The notes under the pieces: generated by a model | Told to the model about the DNA's origin: nothing | The model's database searches: none | What the model saw: the letters and a program-made list of their open reading frames with translations, nothing else | Made by a program: the position numbers and the translations under genes | In this document: positions 17,987 to 26,038 of the stretch, in pieces | How positions within the stretch are numbered: the stretch's first letter is position 1 | Layout: every line of letters starts with the position of its first letter | Assembly: GCF_003610405.1 (NCBI RefSeq) | Contig: NZ_RAQC01000002.1 | Coordinates: forward strand, 496,001-560,000 | Length of the DNA: 64,000 nucleotides | Source: Microbacterium sp. AG238 | GTDB taxonomy: Bacteria; Actinomycetota; Actinomycetes; Actinomycetales; Microbacteriaceae | Direction of reading: 5' to 3'

Positions 17987-18586
17987 ATGCTGGTAGCGAT
18001 GGTCATAGATGGAATGGACGTGCCCGACGACGGGCCGTCGACGGATCACGTCGCGGAGCTGATCCAGCGCTGCGCCGACGGTGACCACAGTGCTTTCGCC
18101 AGCCTGTACGACACGCTGTCGGGGCGGGTCTTCGGGCTCATCCTCCGCGTGCTCGTCGACCGCGCGCAGAGCGAGGAAGTGCTCCAGGAGGTCTTCCTCG
18201 AGGTGTGGCAATCCGCTTCGACGTTCGCTCCGAAGAAGGGGCAAGGAAGATCGTGGGTTCTCACGATCGCCCACCGCCGAGCGGTAGACCGGGTTCGGTC
18301 GTCGCAGGCGAGCAGCGATCGCGATGTGCGTGCGGGCTACCGAGAGATGGCGACACAGCCCGAAGGTGTCGCCGAACAGGTGGAGCTGCGCATCGAAGGA
18401 CGGCGCGTCGCTCGGGCTCTCAGCTCTCTACCCGAGGCGCAACGAGAGGCCATCACCCTCGCCTACTACGGGGGTTACAGTCAGAGCGAAATCGCAGCGC
18501 TGGTGGGAGCGCCGCTCGGAACGATCAAGACACGGATGCGTGACGGATTGACCAAGCTCCGTAGTGCAATGGGGGTGACATCGTGA
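17987..18586 (+). CDS. sigK: ECF sigma factor SigK
   Basis: A 199-residue ECF sigma factor. Region 2 contains FASLYDTLSGRVFGLILRVL and EEVLQEVFLEVWQSA, and region 4 contains LPEAQREAITLAYYGGYSQ and APLGTIKTRMRDGLTKLR. The match to actinobacterial SigK rests on the sequence, on the overlapping RskA-type anti-sigma gene (GTGA, 18583-18586) and on the divergent fasciclin gene. ATG at 17987 follows GGGGA; ATG at 17999 is an alternative. Confidence 0.93.
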   Translation: MLVAMVIDGMDVPDDGPSTDHVAELIQRCADGDHSAFASLYDTLSGRVFGLILRVLVDRAQSEEVLQEVFLEVWQSASTFAPKKGQGRSWVLTIAHRRAVDRVRSSQASSDRDVRAGYREMATQPEGVAEQVELRIEGRRVARALSSLPEAQREAITLAYYGGYSQSEIAALVGAPLGTIKTRMRDGLTKLRSAMGVTS

Positions 18587-19416
18587 ACGAACAGACATTC
18601 GCCGAGCTTTCGGCAGGGTACGCGCTCGGAGCGCTGTCGCCTGACGACGAGCTCGCCTACCGCGAAGCCCTCGAGGCGCACCCCGAGTGGATGCCGCTCG
18701 TCGAAGCGGATGCCGCGGCTGCGGCGCTGCTTTCCGAAGGCGTCGCCGATGTGGCTCCTCCGCCCGCCCTGCGGGCCAGCCTGCTCGCCCAGATCGGCGC
18801 GCCGGTCGCGGAGCCAGTCGCGGAGCAGCCGTCGTCTCGCGAGGACGACGTCGCGGACCCCGCCGACGAGCTGCACGACGACGACCCGCGTGCCGCGGCA
18901 TCCGGCTACTCCGTCGGCTCTCCGGCGACAGAAGAACTTCAGACCGTGCAGCGTCGCAACTGGACGCGCAGCCTTTTCGCGCTGACGGCGTCGATCGCGC
19001 TCCTCGTGGGCATCGGTTGGGGCGTCGGCGCGCTGACCCAGGACATGCGGGCGCCGTCCGCCGAAAGCGTGCTCGCACAGATCGAGCGCTCCGACGACGC
19101 GCAGTCGAGCACCGCGCAGCTCGGCGACGGCGGTGAGGCCACGGTCCACTGGTCGCCGAGTGTCGACGGTGTCGTGCTCGTCGCCGATGGCCTGCCCGAG
19201 ATCGACGACGACCAGTCATACGAGGCGTGGTTCGTCCGCGGCAGCGCGCCGATCCCGGCCGGGGCGTTCGAATCGAGCGATGGCTCGGCCGCAATGCTGC
19301 TCGAGGGCGACATGCAGCCCGAAGACGTCATCGCGCTCACCATCGAGCAGAGCGGCGGGTCGCCGAGCGGCCTGCCTACCACCGACCCGATCGTCGCGAT
19401 CCCGACGAGCGCCTGA
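18583..19416 (+). CDS. rskA: Anti-sigma-K factor RskA
   Basis: A 277-residue single-pass membrane anti-sigma factor. The N-terminal cytoplasmic helical domain opens with the RskA-type LSAGYALGALSPDDELAYREAL. A long acidic linker leads to one transmembrane helix at about 130-150 (LFALTASIALLVGIGWGVGAL), and the extracytoplasmic RskA domain includes SYEAWFVRGSAPIPAG and ALTIEQSGGSPSGLPTTDPI. It should hold SigK inactive until intramembrane proteolysis. GTG start overlapping the sigK stop. Confidence 0.93.
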   Translation: MNEQTFAELSAGYALGALSPDDELAYREALEAHPEWMPLVEADAAAAALLSEGVADVAPPPALRASLLAQIGAPVAEPVAEQPSSREDDVADPADELHDDDPRAAASGYSVGSPATEELQTVQRRNWTRSLFALTASIALLVGIGWGVGALTQDMRAPSAESVLAQIERSDDAQSSTAQLGDGGEATVHWSPSVDGVVLVADGLPEIDDDQSYEAWFVRGSAPIPAGAFESSDGSAAMLLEGDMQPEDVIALTIEQSGGSPSGLPTTDPIVAIPTSA

Positions 19417-19440
19417 CTGCCCGACCCCGTTATCCGGCAG

Positions 19441-19475
19441 CGAAACGGCCGGCCCTCTTCGGGCCGGCCGTTTCG
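19441..19475 (+). terminator. Terminator of sigK-rskA
   Basis: A perfect 15-bp stem, CGAAACGGCCGGCCC paired with its complement around loop TCTTC, ends in TTTCGTCGTC. It lies 24 bp past the rskA stop. Confidence 0.85.
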
Positions 19476-19524
19476 TCGTCCTCCGGCTTGTGTGGAACAG
19501 CGCCGGAGGGATGCCGCTCTCGCT

Positions 19525-19530
19525 TAGCCT
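19525..19530 (+). promoter_or_regulatory. -10 box of a leaderless promoter for the 19537 gene
   Basis: TAGCCT lies six bases before ATG 19537, and this spacing favours that start over the ATG at 19534. Confidence 0.5.
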
Positions 19531-19536
19531 GGAATG

Positions 19537-20175
19537 ATGACGGACGGATCCCGGGACTACCACAAGCCCGTTCGGCGACCCGCCGACGAGTTCGACCGGC
19601 ACTTCGCCGGTGAAGATCCGGCGGAGGTCTCGCGCGTCGCCCACGCGACCGCGGGAGCCCTGCTGTCGCGCGTGCGCGAAGACCCGAGTGACGCCGTCGT
19701 CGACCGCCTCGTGGGCTTCACGGCCGAACACGGCATCGATACCGTCGCCGAGCTGTGGTCGCGCTCGCCCGCGAAGTCGCTGCCGGGAGCGCTCTGGCGG
19801 CTCTACCTGCTGCAACTGATGATCCACCGCGACCCGCGCACCGCTGCGCTTCTCTACGAACGCGGACGGGTTGTGCTTCGTTCGGCCGACGAGGTGATCG
19901 CGGGAGCCCCGACGCCCGCCGGCCCGGAGGAGCTGGTGGCGCTCATCGACACGATCATGCGGGGCGTGTTCCGCGGCGACTTCGCGGTGGCGCTCGAACG
20001 CGCCGCATCGTTCTGCCGGGTGCAGGCGGCGGGGGCGACCTCGGTGGCCGACGACCATGATGTCAGTGAGCCCGATCGGTCCTCGGTGCTCACCGCGCGA
20101 GCGCTGCGCCTGAGTACGTACGCCGACGACCTCGGTTCGTGCGCCGGGCTGTGGCGGCGTGAAGCGCTGAGCTGA
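19537..20175 (+). CDS. Conserved actinobacterial protein of unknown function
   Basis: A 212-residue, mostly helical soluble protein beginning MTDGSRDYHKPVRRPADEF, with LPGALWRLYLLQLMIHRDP in the middle. As I recall, relatives in Microbacteriaceae are sometimes named as an RNA polymerase subunit, but nothing here resembles a polymerase subunit and I do not support that name. The second of two consecutive ATG codons is chosen because of the -10 spacing. Confidence 0.75.
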   Translation: MTDGSRDYHKPVRRPADEFDRHFAGEDPAEVSRVAHATAGALLSRVREDPSDAVVDRLVGFTAEHGIDTVAELWSRSPAKSLPGALWRLYLLQLMIHRDPRTAALLYERGRVVLRSADEVIAGAPTPAGPEELVALIDTIMRGVFRGDFAVALERAASFCRVQAAGATSVADDHDVSEPDRSSVLTARALRLSTYADDLGSCAGLWRREALS

Positions 20176-20349
20176 GGCCGCGCGGACGAAGTCTCGTGCC
20201 GTGGGGGGCGAAGCCCTGAGCCGCGGCGGGCGCGGAGCGGGGGCGAACCGGCTTCGAGGCGGTCTCTCACGTCGCGCGCGTTCGGTGTGCGCCGCGATTC
20301 CCGGTCCTCGGCGGCTGCTACTCGAGCGCGAGAAGACCCCGGAAAAGCG

Positions 20350-20435
20350 AAGTGCCGGGCCGCAGAACGCCTCTCGGCGCGTGGCCGCTCGCAGCGGCTG
20401 AAGATGGAGCCCGGGGTTACTGCGGCCCGGCACTT
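20350..20435. ncRNA. Candidate structured RNA with three-way-junction fold
   Basis: AAGTGCCGGGCCGCAG (20350-20365) is perfectly complementary to CTGCGGCCCGGCACTT (20420-20435). The 54 bases between hold a 6-bp triloop hairpin GCCGCT-CGC-AGCGGC (20384-20398) and a 4-bp hairpin CGCC-TCTC-GGCG (20368-20379). A 16-bp closing helix enclosing two more hairpins is too elaborate for a simple terminator. There is no coding frame. Strand and identity are unknown; I do not match it to a family I know. Confidence 0.45.
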
Positions 20436-20533
20436 ACAGTCTAACGGAGCCTCGGCCGGGGGCATTCCCGGGGTGAACATGTTCGGCGCCCGACCGGTAA
20501 GGGGCGGGGGTCGTCGCGGCGGGTCGGGCGGGC

Positions 20534-20614
20534 CGCGATGCAAGGGATGGTGGGCGACGCGCCGGGGAAGCGGCATCCATATCGGGGTGTCGGGCCGGAT
20601 GTCGTGCATCCCGG
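20534..20614. repeat. Nested-palindrome repeat, copy A
   Basis: Outer arm CGATGCAAGGGATG at 20536 pairs imperfectly with TCGTGCATCC near the right end. The inner left arm CGACGCGCCG resembles copy E while the right arm CGGGGTGTCG resembles copies C and D. The core AAGCGGCATCC is shared. It lies directly upstream of the pabC promoter. Confidence 0.75.
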
Positions 20615-20628
20615 CACCGGGCGCGTCG

Positions 20629-20634
20629 TAGGCT
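20629..20634 (+). promoter_or_regulatory. -10 box of a leaderless promoter for pabC
   Basis: TAGGCT is six bases before ATG 20641; no ribosome-binding site lies between. Confidence 0.55.
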
Positions 20635-20640
20635 CGGCGC

Positions 20641-21525
20641 ATGGCACTGCGTTTCGCGCTGATGATCGACCCGCTCGCGGCGGATGAGACCCGGTCGGAC
20701 TTCGCGTCGACCTTCACCTCGGTCGACCCCGCGGCCCCGGCGTTGACGGTGGGGGAGCTCAGCACCCAGCGCGGCGATGGGATTTTCGAGTCGATCGGGG
20801 TCGTGGGCGGGCACCCCCAGGAAGTCGAGGCGCATCTGGAGCGACTCGCGCACTCCGCCGAGCTCTGCGACCTGCCGGCGCCGAACCTCGCCCAGTGGCG
20901 GGAGGCCGTGGCGATCGCGGCATCCGAATGCGGCCCGGGCGAAGGCGTCGTCAAGCTGATCCTGAGCCGCGGAATCGAGCACGGACCGACCCCGACGGCG
21001 TGGGCGACCGCAGCGGCGGCCGCGGACTTCACGGCGGCGCGCACCGACGGCATCCGCGTCGTGACCCTCGACCGCGGCTACGCCATCGACGCCCCGGCAC
21101 GCGCTCCGTGGCTGTTGCTGGGAGCGAAGACCCTGTCTTACGCGGTGAACATGGCCGCCCTGCGCGAGGCGCACCGGCGCGGCGCCGACGACGCGATCTT
21201 CCTCAGCTCCGACGGGTACGTGCTCGAAGCCCCGACGGCATCGCTCATCCTGCGACGTGGCGACACATTCATCACGCCGGCACCCAACGGCGGCATCCTG
21301 CACGGCACCACGCAGCTGAGCCTGTTCGACCACCTTGCCGAGCGTGGTTTCGAGACGGCGTACGAGACGATCCCGGTCGATGAGCTGCGGCGAGCGGATG
21401 CCGCGTGGTTGGTGTCGAGCGTGCGGCTCGCGGCCCCCATCATCGAACTCGACGGCGCGGCGCTGGCGGTGGACGCCGAGGTCACGGCATCCCTCAACTC
21501 CTACCTGCTCTCACCCCGCGACTGA
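20641..21525 (+). CDS. pabC: Aminodeoxychorismate lyase (class IV aminotransferase fold)
   Basis: A 294-residue class IV PLP enzyme. PabC converts 4-amino-4-deoxychorismate to p-aminobenzoate and pyruvate in folate synthesis. The PLP lysine is in LLLGAKTLSYAVNM, the region before the cofactor phosphate loop is SSDGYVLEAPTASL, and the N-terminal RGDGIFESIGVVGG is typical of the fold. A D-amino-acid transaminase or BCAT activity cannot be fully excluded. The neighbourhood (FABP-like, ygfZ and glnR genes nearby) resembles that of pabC in mycobacteria, as I recall it. Confidence 0.85.
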   Translation: MALRFALMIDPLAADETRSDFASTFTSVDPAAPALTVGELSTQRGDGIFESIGVVGGHPQEVEAHLERLAHSAELCDLPAPNLAQWREAVAIAASECGPGEGVVKLILSRGIEHGPTPTAWATAAAAADFTAARTDGIRVVTLDRGYAIDAPARAPWLLLGAKTLSYAVNMAALREAHRRGADDAIFLSSDGYVLEAPTASLILRRGDTFITPAPNGGILHGTTQLSLFDHLAERGFETAYETIPVDELRRADAAWLVSSVRLAAPIIELDGAALAVDAEVTASLNSYLLSPRD

Positions 21526-21558
21526 GGCGCCGCGGGTGGCGGTGCCTTAGCGGTGGCC

Positions 21559-21640
21559 CGCGAGGCAAGGGATCGTGCGCGGCGCGCCGGAGAATGGCAG
21601 GCGTCGTCGGGGTGTCGGCGACGAACCATTGCATCCGGGT
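21559..21640. repeat. Nested-palindrome repeat, copy B (diverged)
   Basis: GAGGCAAGGGATCGTGCG at the left and CCATTGCATCCGGG at the right form the outer arms. GGCGCGCCGG and CGGGGTGTCGGC mark the inner arms, which pair poorly. It fills the gap between the ends of two convergent genes. Confidence 0.6.
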
Positions 21641-21655
21641 GCGGCGAATCGCGGT

Positions 21656-22492
21656 TCAAACGGATGCTGCAAGCCGCAGGCTCGGGTGCGTTCGCAGGGC
21701 TCCGAGGATGGCTGACTCGACGAGCTCCCAGTCGTGGATGACCAGCGCGTAGTCGAAGCGCAGCGTCACGTATCCCCATGTCGCCGCATTCGCATCGCGC
21801 ATGAGGTCTTTGTGGCGCTTCGCCTCGCTGTGGCGATTCTCGCGGCCGTCGAGCTCCACGATGAGCCGGTCGCCGATGAGGGCGTCGACGACTCCGACCC
21901 CGAAGATCGACACCTGGGTTCGCACCCGTAGTCCGAGTGTGCGCAGACGCCACCGCAGGAGCGATTCGAGCCCGCTGTCGGCATCCGCCCGGGCGAGCTG
22001 AAGCGCCTCTCGGCCGCGGGCATTGGTGTGCATGCGGAGCCACCGCAGGTCGGCCGTCGTGAGACGGCGCTGTCGCAGGGCCGACTCGAGCGTGACGAAG
22101 AAATGCTCGGGGCCGCGGCATCCGAGGATCTGGCGCAGCACCTGTCGGAGCGGAAGAGCACCGGATGCCGTGGGGCGCAGGTCACGGTCCCAATGCTCGA
22201 CGCACCCGCACGCCGAGCCGTGATGCGCGCGCTGGCCGGTCTTGAGCCACACGTGCGGTTCGTCGTCATCGGCGAGCGTCCAGAGCCCGTGGTGGCGGGC
22301 GGCCGTGACGCATGCCATCGAGCCGCCGTGCGCCGCGATCGCTCGGGCCGAAGGGCAGGCACCCGGCGAGGCGTACACGCCGATTCGGATGCGGCTGAGC
22401 CTGCCGGTGTCGAGTGCAGCCGCCATCTCGCGACGCCTCAGGCCGTCGGCGCGGAGTTCCCGCGTGGTGAAGATCGATCGCGACTCGCACAT
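21656..22492 (-). CDS. DUF559-type endonuclease-like protein with AbiEi-like N-terminus
   Basis: A 278-residue protein. The C-terminal half is a DUF559/Vsr-like restriction-endonuclease fold, with glutamate in SGLESLLRWRLRTLG, then VVDALIGDRLIVELDGRENR carrying the catalytic-type aspartate, and HKDLMRDANAATWGY. The N-terminal part (FTTRELRADGLRRREMAAAL, then a wing) looks like the winged-helix AbiEi antitoxin domain. This pairing is common in Microbacteriaceae and its biological role is unknown. It is bracketed by palindromic repeats B and C, which may be coincidence. Confidence 0.75.
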   Translation of the reverse strand: MCESRSIFTTRELRADGLRRREMAAALDTGRLSRIRIGVYASPGACPSARAIAAHGGSMACVTAARHHGLWTLADDDEPHVWLKTGQRAHHGSACGCVEHWDRDLRPTASGALPLRQVLRQILGCRGPEHFFVTLESALRQRRLTTADLRWLRMHTNARGREALQLARADADSGLESLLRWRLRTLGLRVRTQVSIFGVGVVDALIGDRLIVELDGRENRHSEAKRHKDLMRDANAATWGYVTLRFDYALVIHDWELVESAILGALRTHPSLRLAASV

Positions 22493-22604
22493 CTCTTCAC
22501 CGTGACCCGCCCGCGCCTGGCTGACGGGAGATCATCGACGATCTGTGCACCGCGGTCTCGTCCTCCGAGACGGGGAGGAACGGTCAGTCGGGTGCGGCGC
22601 GGTC

Positions 22605-22684
22605 CGCGATGCAAGGGTTGCGGTGCGACACCCCGCGGGAGCGGCATCCTCACCGGGGTGTCGGCTTCGATCCCTTGCATCCGC
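22605..22684. repeat. Nested-palindrome repeat, copy C
   Basis: Perfect outer arms GATGCAAGGG (22608-22617) and CCCTTGCATC (22672-22681), and perfect inner arms CGACACCCCG (22626-22635) and CGGGGTGTCG (22654-22663), around core GGGAGCGGCATCCTCAC. Confidence 0.85.
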
Positions 22685-22768
22685 GTACTGCCACCGCCGG
22701 AGAGGCGTCCGGCCGGGTGGGCCGTTCGGTCTATTGGTGGGGTGGGTGGGGCTGGGCGATGCGTGTTC

Positions 22769-22850
22769 CGCGATGCAAGAGATGCCGTGCGACACCCCGC
22801 AGGGGCGGCATCCTCATCGGGGTGTCGGCCTCGATCCCTTGCATCCCGGC
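22769..22850. repeat. Nested-palindrome repeat, copy D
   Basis: About 85 percent identical to copy C by eye, with the same inner arms CGACACCCCG and CGGGGTGTCG and core GGGGCGGCATCCTCATC. The outer left arm has one change (GATGCAAGAGAT). Confidence 0.85.
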
Positions 22851-23004
22851 ACGGAGGGCAGCGGGCTCGGCAGAGTCCGAGCCGGCCTTCGCCCCCGGTC
22901 GGCCCGACCCGTCCCAACAGGCCCGACCCCCCCGGTTCCCCCGGGCCGGCCCGCCTCGCTGGCCCACCTACCCGAGCCACCGGGCCACCGCCAGCCCCAC
23001 GCGC

Positions 23005-23088
23005 GCCGGGATGCAATGCCGAAACGGCGACGCGCCGGGCGAGGAGCCCTCGCACCGGCGCGTCGCGCACGATTCCTCGCATCCCGGC
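23005..23088. repeat. Nested-palindrome repeat, copy E
   Basis: Outer arms CGGGATGCAA and CGCATCCCGG. The inner arms are CGACGCGCCGG (23028-23038) and CCGGCGCGTCG (23055-23065), perfectly paired but different from copies C and D on both sides. It lies just past the pstB stop. Confidence 0.8.
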
Positions 23089-23109
23089 CCACAGCGAGCC
23101 GGGCGCGGC

Positions 23110-23889
23110 TCACCCGAAGCGGCCGGAGACGTAGTCCTCGGTGGCCTGAACGGACGGGGTGGTGAAGATCGAGGTCGTGTCGTCGTACTCGATGAGCTTG
23201 CCGGGCTTGCCCGTTCCGGCGATGTTGAAGAACGCGGTCTTGTCGCTGACGCGCGAGGCCTGCTGCATGTTGTGCGTGACGATGACGACCGTGTAGTCGC
23301 TCTTGAGCTCCTGGATGAGCTCCTCGATCGCGAACGTCGAGATCGGATCGAGGGCCGAGCAGGGCTCGTCCATGAGAAGCACATCGGGTGAGACGGCGAT
23401 GGCCCGCGCGATGCACAGACGCTGCTGCTGTCCGCCCGAGAGTCCCGAGCCGGGCTTGTCGAGACGGTCCTTGACCTCGTTCCAGAGGTTGGCGCCGCGC
23501 AGCGACTTCTCGACGAGGGCATCGGCGTCCGACTTCGAGATGCGACGGTTGTTGAGCTTGACGCCTGCCAGCACGTTCTCGCGGATCGACATCGTGGGGA
23601 AGGGGTTCGGCCGCTGGAACACCATGCCGACCTGGCGCCGCACGAGCACCGGGTCGACGCCCGGTCCGTAGAGGTCGTCGCCGTCGAGCAGCACGCTGCC
23701 CTCGACGCGCGCGCCGGGGATCACCTCGTGCATGCGGTTCAGGGTGCGGAGGAACGTCGACTTGCCGCAGCCCGAGGGGCCGATGAAGGCGGTGACGCTG
23801 CGGGGTTCGATGTCGAGGGAGACGCCCTCGACGGCGAGGAAGTCGCCGTAGTAGACGTTGAGGTCGTTGACTTCGATGCTCTTGGACAC
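23110..23889 (-). CDS. pstB: PstB, phosphate ABC transporter ATPase
   Basis: A 259-residue ATPase of the high-affinity phosphate importer. Walker A is [19 protein letters not shown], the signature [14 protein letters not shown], Walker [14 protein letters not shown] and H-loop IVTHN. The lengths and motifs are specific to PstB. It is last in the leftward pstS-pstC-pstA-pstB operon, 18 bp after pstA. Confidence 0.97.
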   Translation of the reverse strand: MSKSIEVNDLNVYYGDFLAVEGVSLDIEPRSVTAFIGPSGCGKSTFLRTLNRMHEVIPGARVEGSVLLDGDDLYGPGVDPVLVRRQVGMVFQRPNPFPTMSIRENVLAGVKLNNRRISKSDADALVEKSLRGANLWNEVKDRLDKPGSGLSGGQQQRLCIARAIAVSPDVLLMDEPCSALDPISTFAIEELIQELKSDYTVVIVTHNMQQASRVSDKTAFFNIAGTGKPGKLIEYDDTTSIFTTPSVQATEDYVSGRFG

Positions 23890-23907
23890 GGAGATTCTTC
23901 TTTCGGG

Positions 23908-25005
23908 TCAGCGGCCGGTCTTGGGTGCGAAGAACTTGGCGATCAGGCGCGCCACGAGGTTCAACAGCATCACGATGACGATGAGGGTCAGGGCGGACGC
24001 CCACGCGCGGCCGACGAAGGCCTCGGCGGGAATGCCCTGGTTCATGTACTGGGTGTAGGTGAAGACCGGCAGGGTCTGCATACGACCGTTGAAGAGGTCG
24101 TAGTTCATGGATGCCGTGAAGCCGGCGGTGATCAGCAGCGGGGCGGTCTCGCCGATGACGCGCGAGATCGAGAGCATGACGCCGGTCGTGATGCCCGCGA
24201 TGGCGGTGGGCAGCACCACCTTGGCGATCGTGAGCCACTTGGGCACGCCGAGTGCGAACGAAGCCTCGCGCAGCTCGTTGGGGACGAGGCGCAGCATCTC
24301 TTCGGTCGAGCGCACGACCACGGGGATCATCAGCACCGCGAGCGCCACCGACCCCATGATGCCGAGGCGGATGCCGGGGCCGAGGAACAGCGCGAACAGG
24401 GCGTAGGCGAAGAGGCCGGCCACGATGGAGGGGATGCCCGTCATCACGTCGACGAGGAACGTGATGCCCTGCGCGAGACGCTTCCCCTGCCCGTACTCGA
24501 TGAGGTAGATCGCGGTGAAGATGCCGATCGGGATCGAGATGACCGCGGCGGCGAGCGTGATCAGGACCGTGCCCATGATGGCGTGGAGCGCACCGCCACC
24601 CTCGCCGACGACGTTGCGCATCGACGAGCTGAAGAACTCGCCGCTCCAGCTGGGGGCGCCCAGCGTGATGACGGTGAACGCGACGGAGACCAGCGGCACC
24701 ATGGCGATGAGGAACGCCACCGTGACGACGCCGGTCACGAGGCGGTCGACCGACTTGCGGCGGCCCTCGACGGCGGCGGAGACCGCCGTGATGAGCACGA
24801 GGTAGGCCACCGCCGACAGGATGAGCCAGCCGGGCACATTGAGAGCGTCGCCCGAGGCGGCAGCGATCACGCCGAAGAAGACGCCCACGACGACCAGGGA
24901 GGCTCCGAGGATCGCCCAGGGCGCCCACCTCGGCAGGTGGCCGGTTGTGAGGCCTGTCGAAGCGCTGCGCGCCGACGTGCTCGGGGGAGTCAGAGTCGCG
25001 GTCAT
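23908..25005 (-). CDS. pstA: PstA, phosphate ABC transporter permease
   Basis: A 365-residue permease with about seven to eight transmembrane segments. The N-terminal extension of two to three helices is longer than in E. coli PstA, as usual in actinobacteria. The EAA-type loop ELREASFALGVPKWLTIAKVVLP is clear. Its start is one base from the pstC stop. Confidence 0.96.
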   Translation of the reverse strand: MTATLTPPSTSARSASTGLTTGHLPRWAPWAILGASLVVVGVFFGVIAAASGDALNVPGWLILSAVAYLVLITAVSAAVEGRRKSVDRLVTGVVTVAFLIAMVPLVSVAFTVITLGAPSWSGEFFSSSMRNVVGEGGGALHAIMGTVLITLAAAVISIPIGIFTAIYLIEYGQGKRLAQGITFLVDVMTGIPSIVAGLFAYALFALFLGPGIRLGIMGSVALAVLMIPVVVRSTEEMLRLVPNELREASFALGVPKWLTIAKVVLPTAIAGITTGVMLSISRVIGETAPLLITAGFTASMNYDLFNGRMQTLPVFTYTQYMNQGIPAEAFVGRAWASALTLIVIVMLLNLVARLIAKFFAPKTGR

Positions 25006-25006
25006 G

Positions 25007-25960
25007 TCAGTTGGCCCCCGAGAATTCCTTGCGGCGGCTCACGATGTAGCGCGCGACCGCGTTCACCGCGAAGGTGACGACGAAGAGGATGAGGCCCGTG
25101 GCGATGAGGACGTTGACGTTCGTCCCGTAGGCCTCGGGGAAGGTGAGTGCGATGTTCGCCGCGATCGTCGAGGGATTGCCCGAGGTGAAGAGCGCGAACG
25201 TGACGCCGCCCGACACCGAGAGCACCATGGCGACGGCCATGGTCTCGCCGAGCGCACGGCCGAGGCCGAGCATGGCGGCCGAGACGATGCCGCTGCGGGC
25301 GAAGGGGAAGACGGCCATCCGGATCATCTCCCAGCGCGTCGACCCGAGGGCCAGGGCGGCCTCCTCGTGCAGGGTCGGCGTCTGCAGGAAGATCTCACGG
25401 CAGATCGCGGTGATGATCGGGGTGACCATGACGGCGAGGACGACGGATGCCGTGAAAATCGTGCGACCCGTGCTGGAGACGGGGCCGTTGAAGAGCGGGA
25501 ACCAGCCCACGTTGTCGACGAACCAGCTGTAGACGGGCTGCACGGCCGGTGCCAGGACGCCGATGCCCCAGAGGCCGAAGACCACGGAGGGGACGGCCGC
25601 GAGCAGGTCGACGACGTAGCCGAGGGCCTGAGCGAGCTTGCGCGGGGCGTAGTGCGAGATGAAGAGCGCGACGCCGAGCGACAGCGGCACGGCCATGAGC
25701 AGCGCCAGCGCGGCTGCCCAGACGGTGCCGAAGACGAGCGGCCCGACGTACGACCAGAAGTTGTCGGGCAGGATCGAGGCGTCTTCGTTGGTGGCGACGA
25801 AAGCGGGCAGCGACTGGATGACCAGGAAGATCGCGACCGCAGCGAGGGTCACGAGGATCATCGAGCCGGCGAAGAGCGCCGTGCCGGAGAACCAGCGGTC
25901 GCCCGCTCGGGTCTTGGCCCTCGGGGCTCCGGTGCGGGTGACCTCGGGTGTGGTGGTCAT
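25007..25960 (-). CDS. pstC: PstC, phosphate ABC transporter permease
   Basis: A 317-residue permease with six transmembrane segments. The cytoplasmic EAA loop is LHEEAALALGSTRWEMIRM, and RALGETMAVAMVL is the typical PstC C-terminal motif. It sits 78 bp after pstS, behind a hairpin that may set the ratio of PstS to the other subunits. Confidence 0.96.
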   Translation of the reverse strand: MTTTPEVTRTGAPRAKTRAGDRWFSGTALFAGSMILVTLAAVAIFLVIQSLPAFVATNEDASILPDNFWSYVGPLVFGTVWAAALALLMAVPLSLGVALFISHYAPRKLAQALGYVVDLLAAVPSVVFGLWGIGVLAPAVQPVYSWFVDNVGWFPLFNGPVSSTGRTIFTASVVLAVMVTPIITAICREIFLQTPTLHEEAALALGSTRWEMIRMAVFPFARSGIVSAAMLGLGRALGETMAVAMVLSVSGGVTFALFTSGNPSTIAANIALTFPEAYGTNVNVLIATGLILFVVTFAVNAVARYIVSRRKEFSGAN

Positions 25961-25996
25961 GGCTTCGATTCTGTGCGACGGACGGGAACCGCGCGA

Positions 25997-26029
25997 GGTG
26001 CCCGGTCCGGCGAAACCGGACCGGGCACC
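25997..26029 (-). terminator. Intercistronic hairpin between pstS and pstC
   Basis: A perfect 14-bp stem, GGTGCCCGGTCCGG paired with CCGGACCGGGCACC, around loop CGAAA. It has no T-tract on the minus strand, so partial termination or 3'-end protection of pstS mRNA is more likely than full termination. Confidence 0.65.
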
Positions 26030-26038
26030 CGGAGCGTC

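Noticed and set aside
19537-20175. RNA polymerase beta subunit annotation for this family
   Set aside because: The 212-residue helical protein shows none of the beta-subunit motifs; such a name would be a propagated error.
20350-20435. Simple rho-independent terminator for the 19537 gene
   Set aside because: It is 175 bp past the stop, the closing helix encloses 54 bases with further hairpins, and no T-tract follows on either strand.
20534-23088. CRISPR array
   Set aside because: The five repeats are 80 bp, unevenly spaced (85 bp to 1 kb) and palindromic throughout, with genes between them and no cas genes.
22814-24928. A 704-codon leftward frame across pstB and pstA
   Set aside because: It is a frame-shifted shadow of the pst genes; the residues are arginine/histidine-rich noise.
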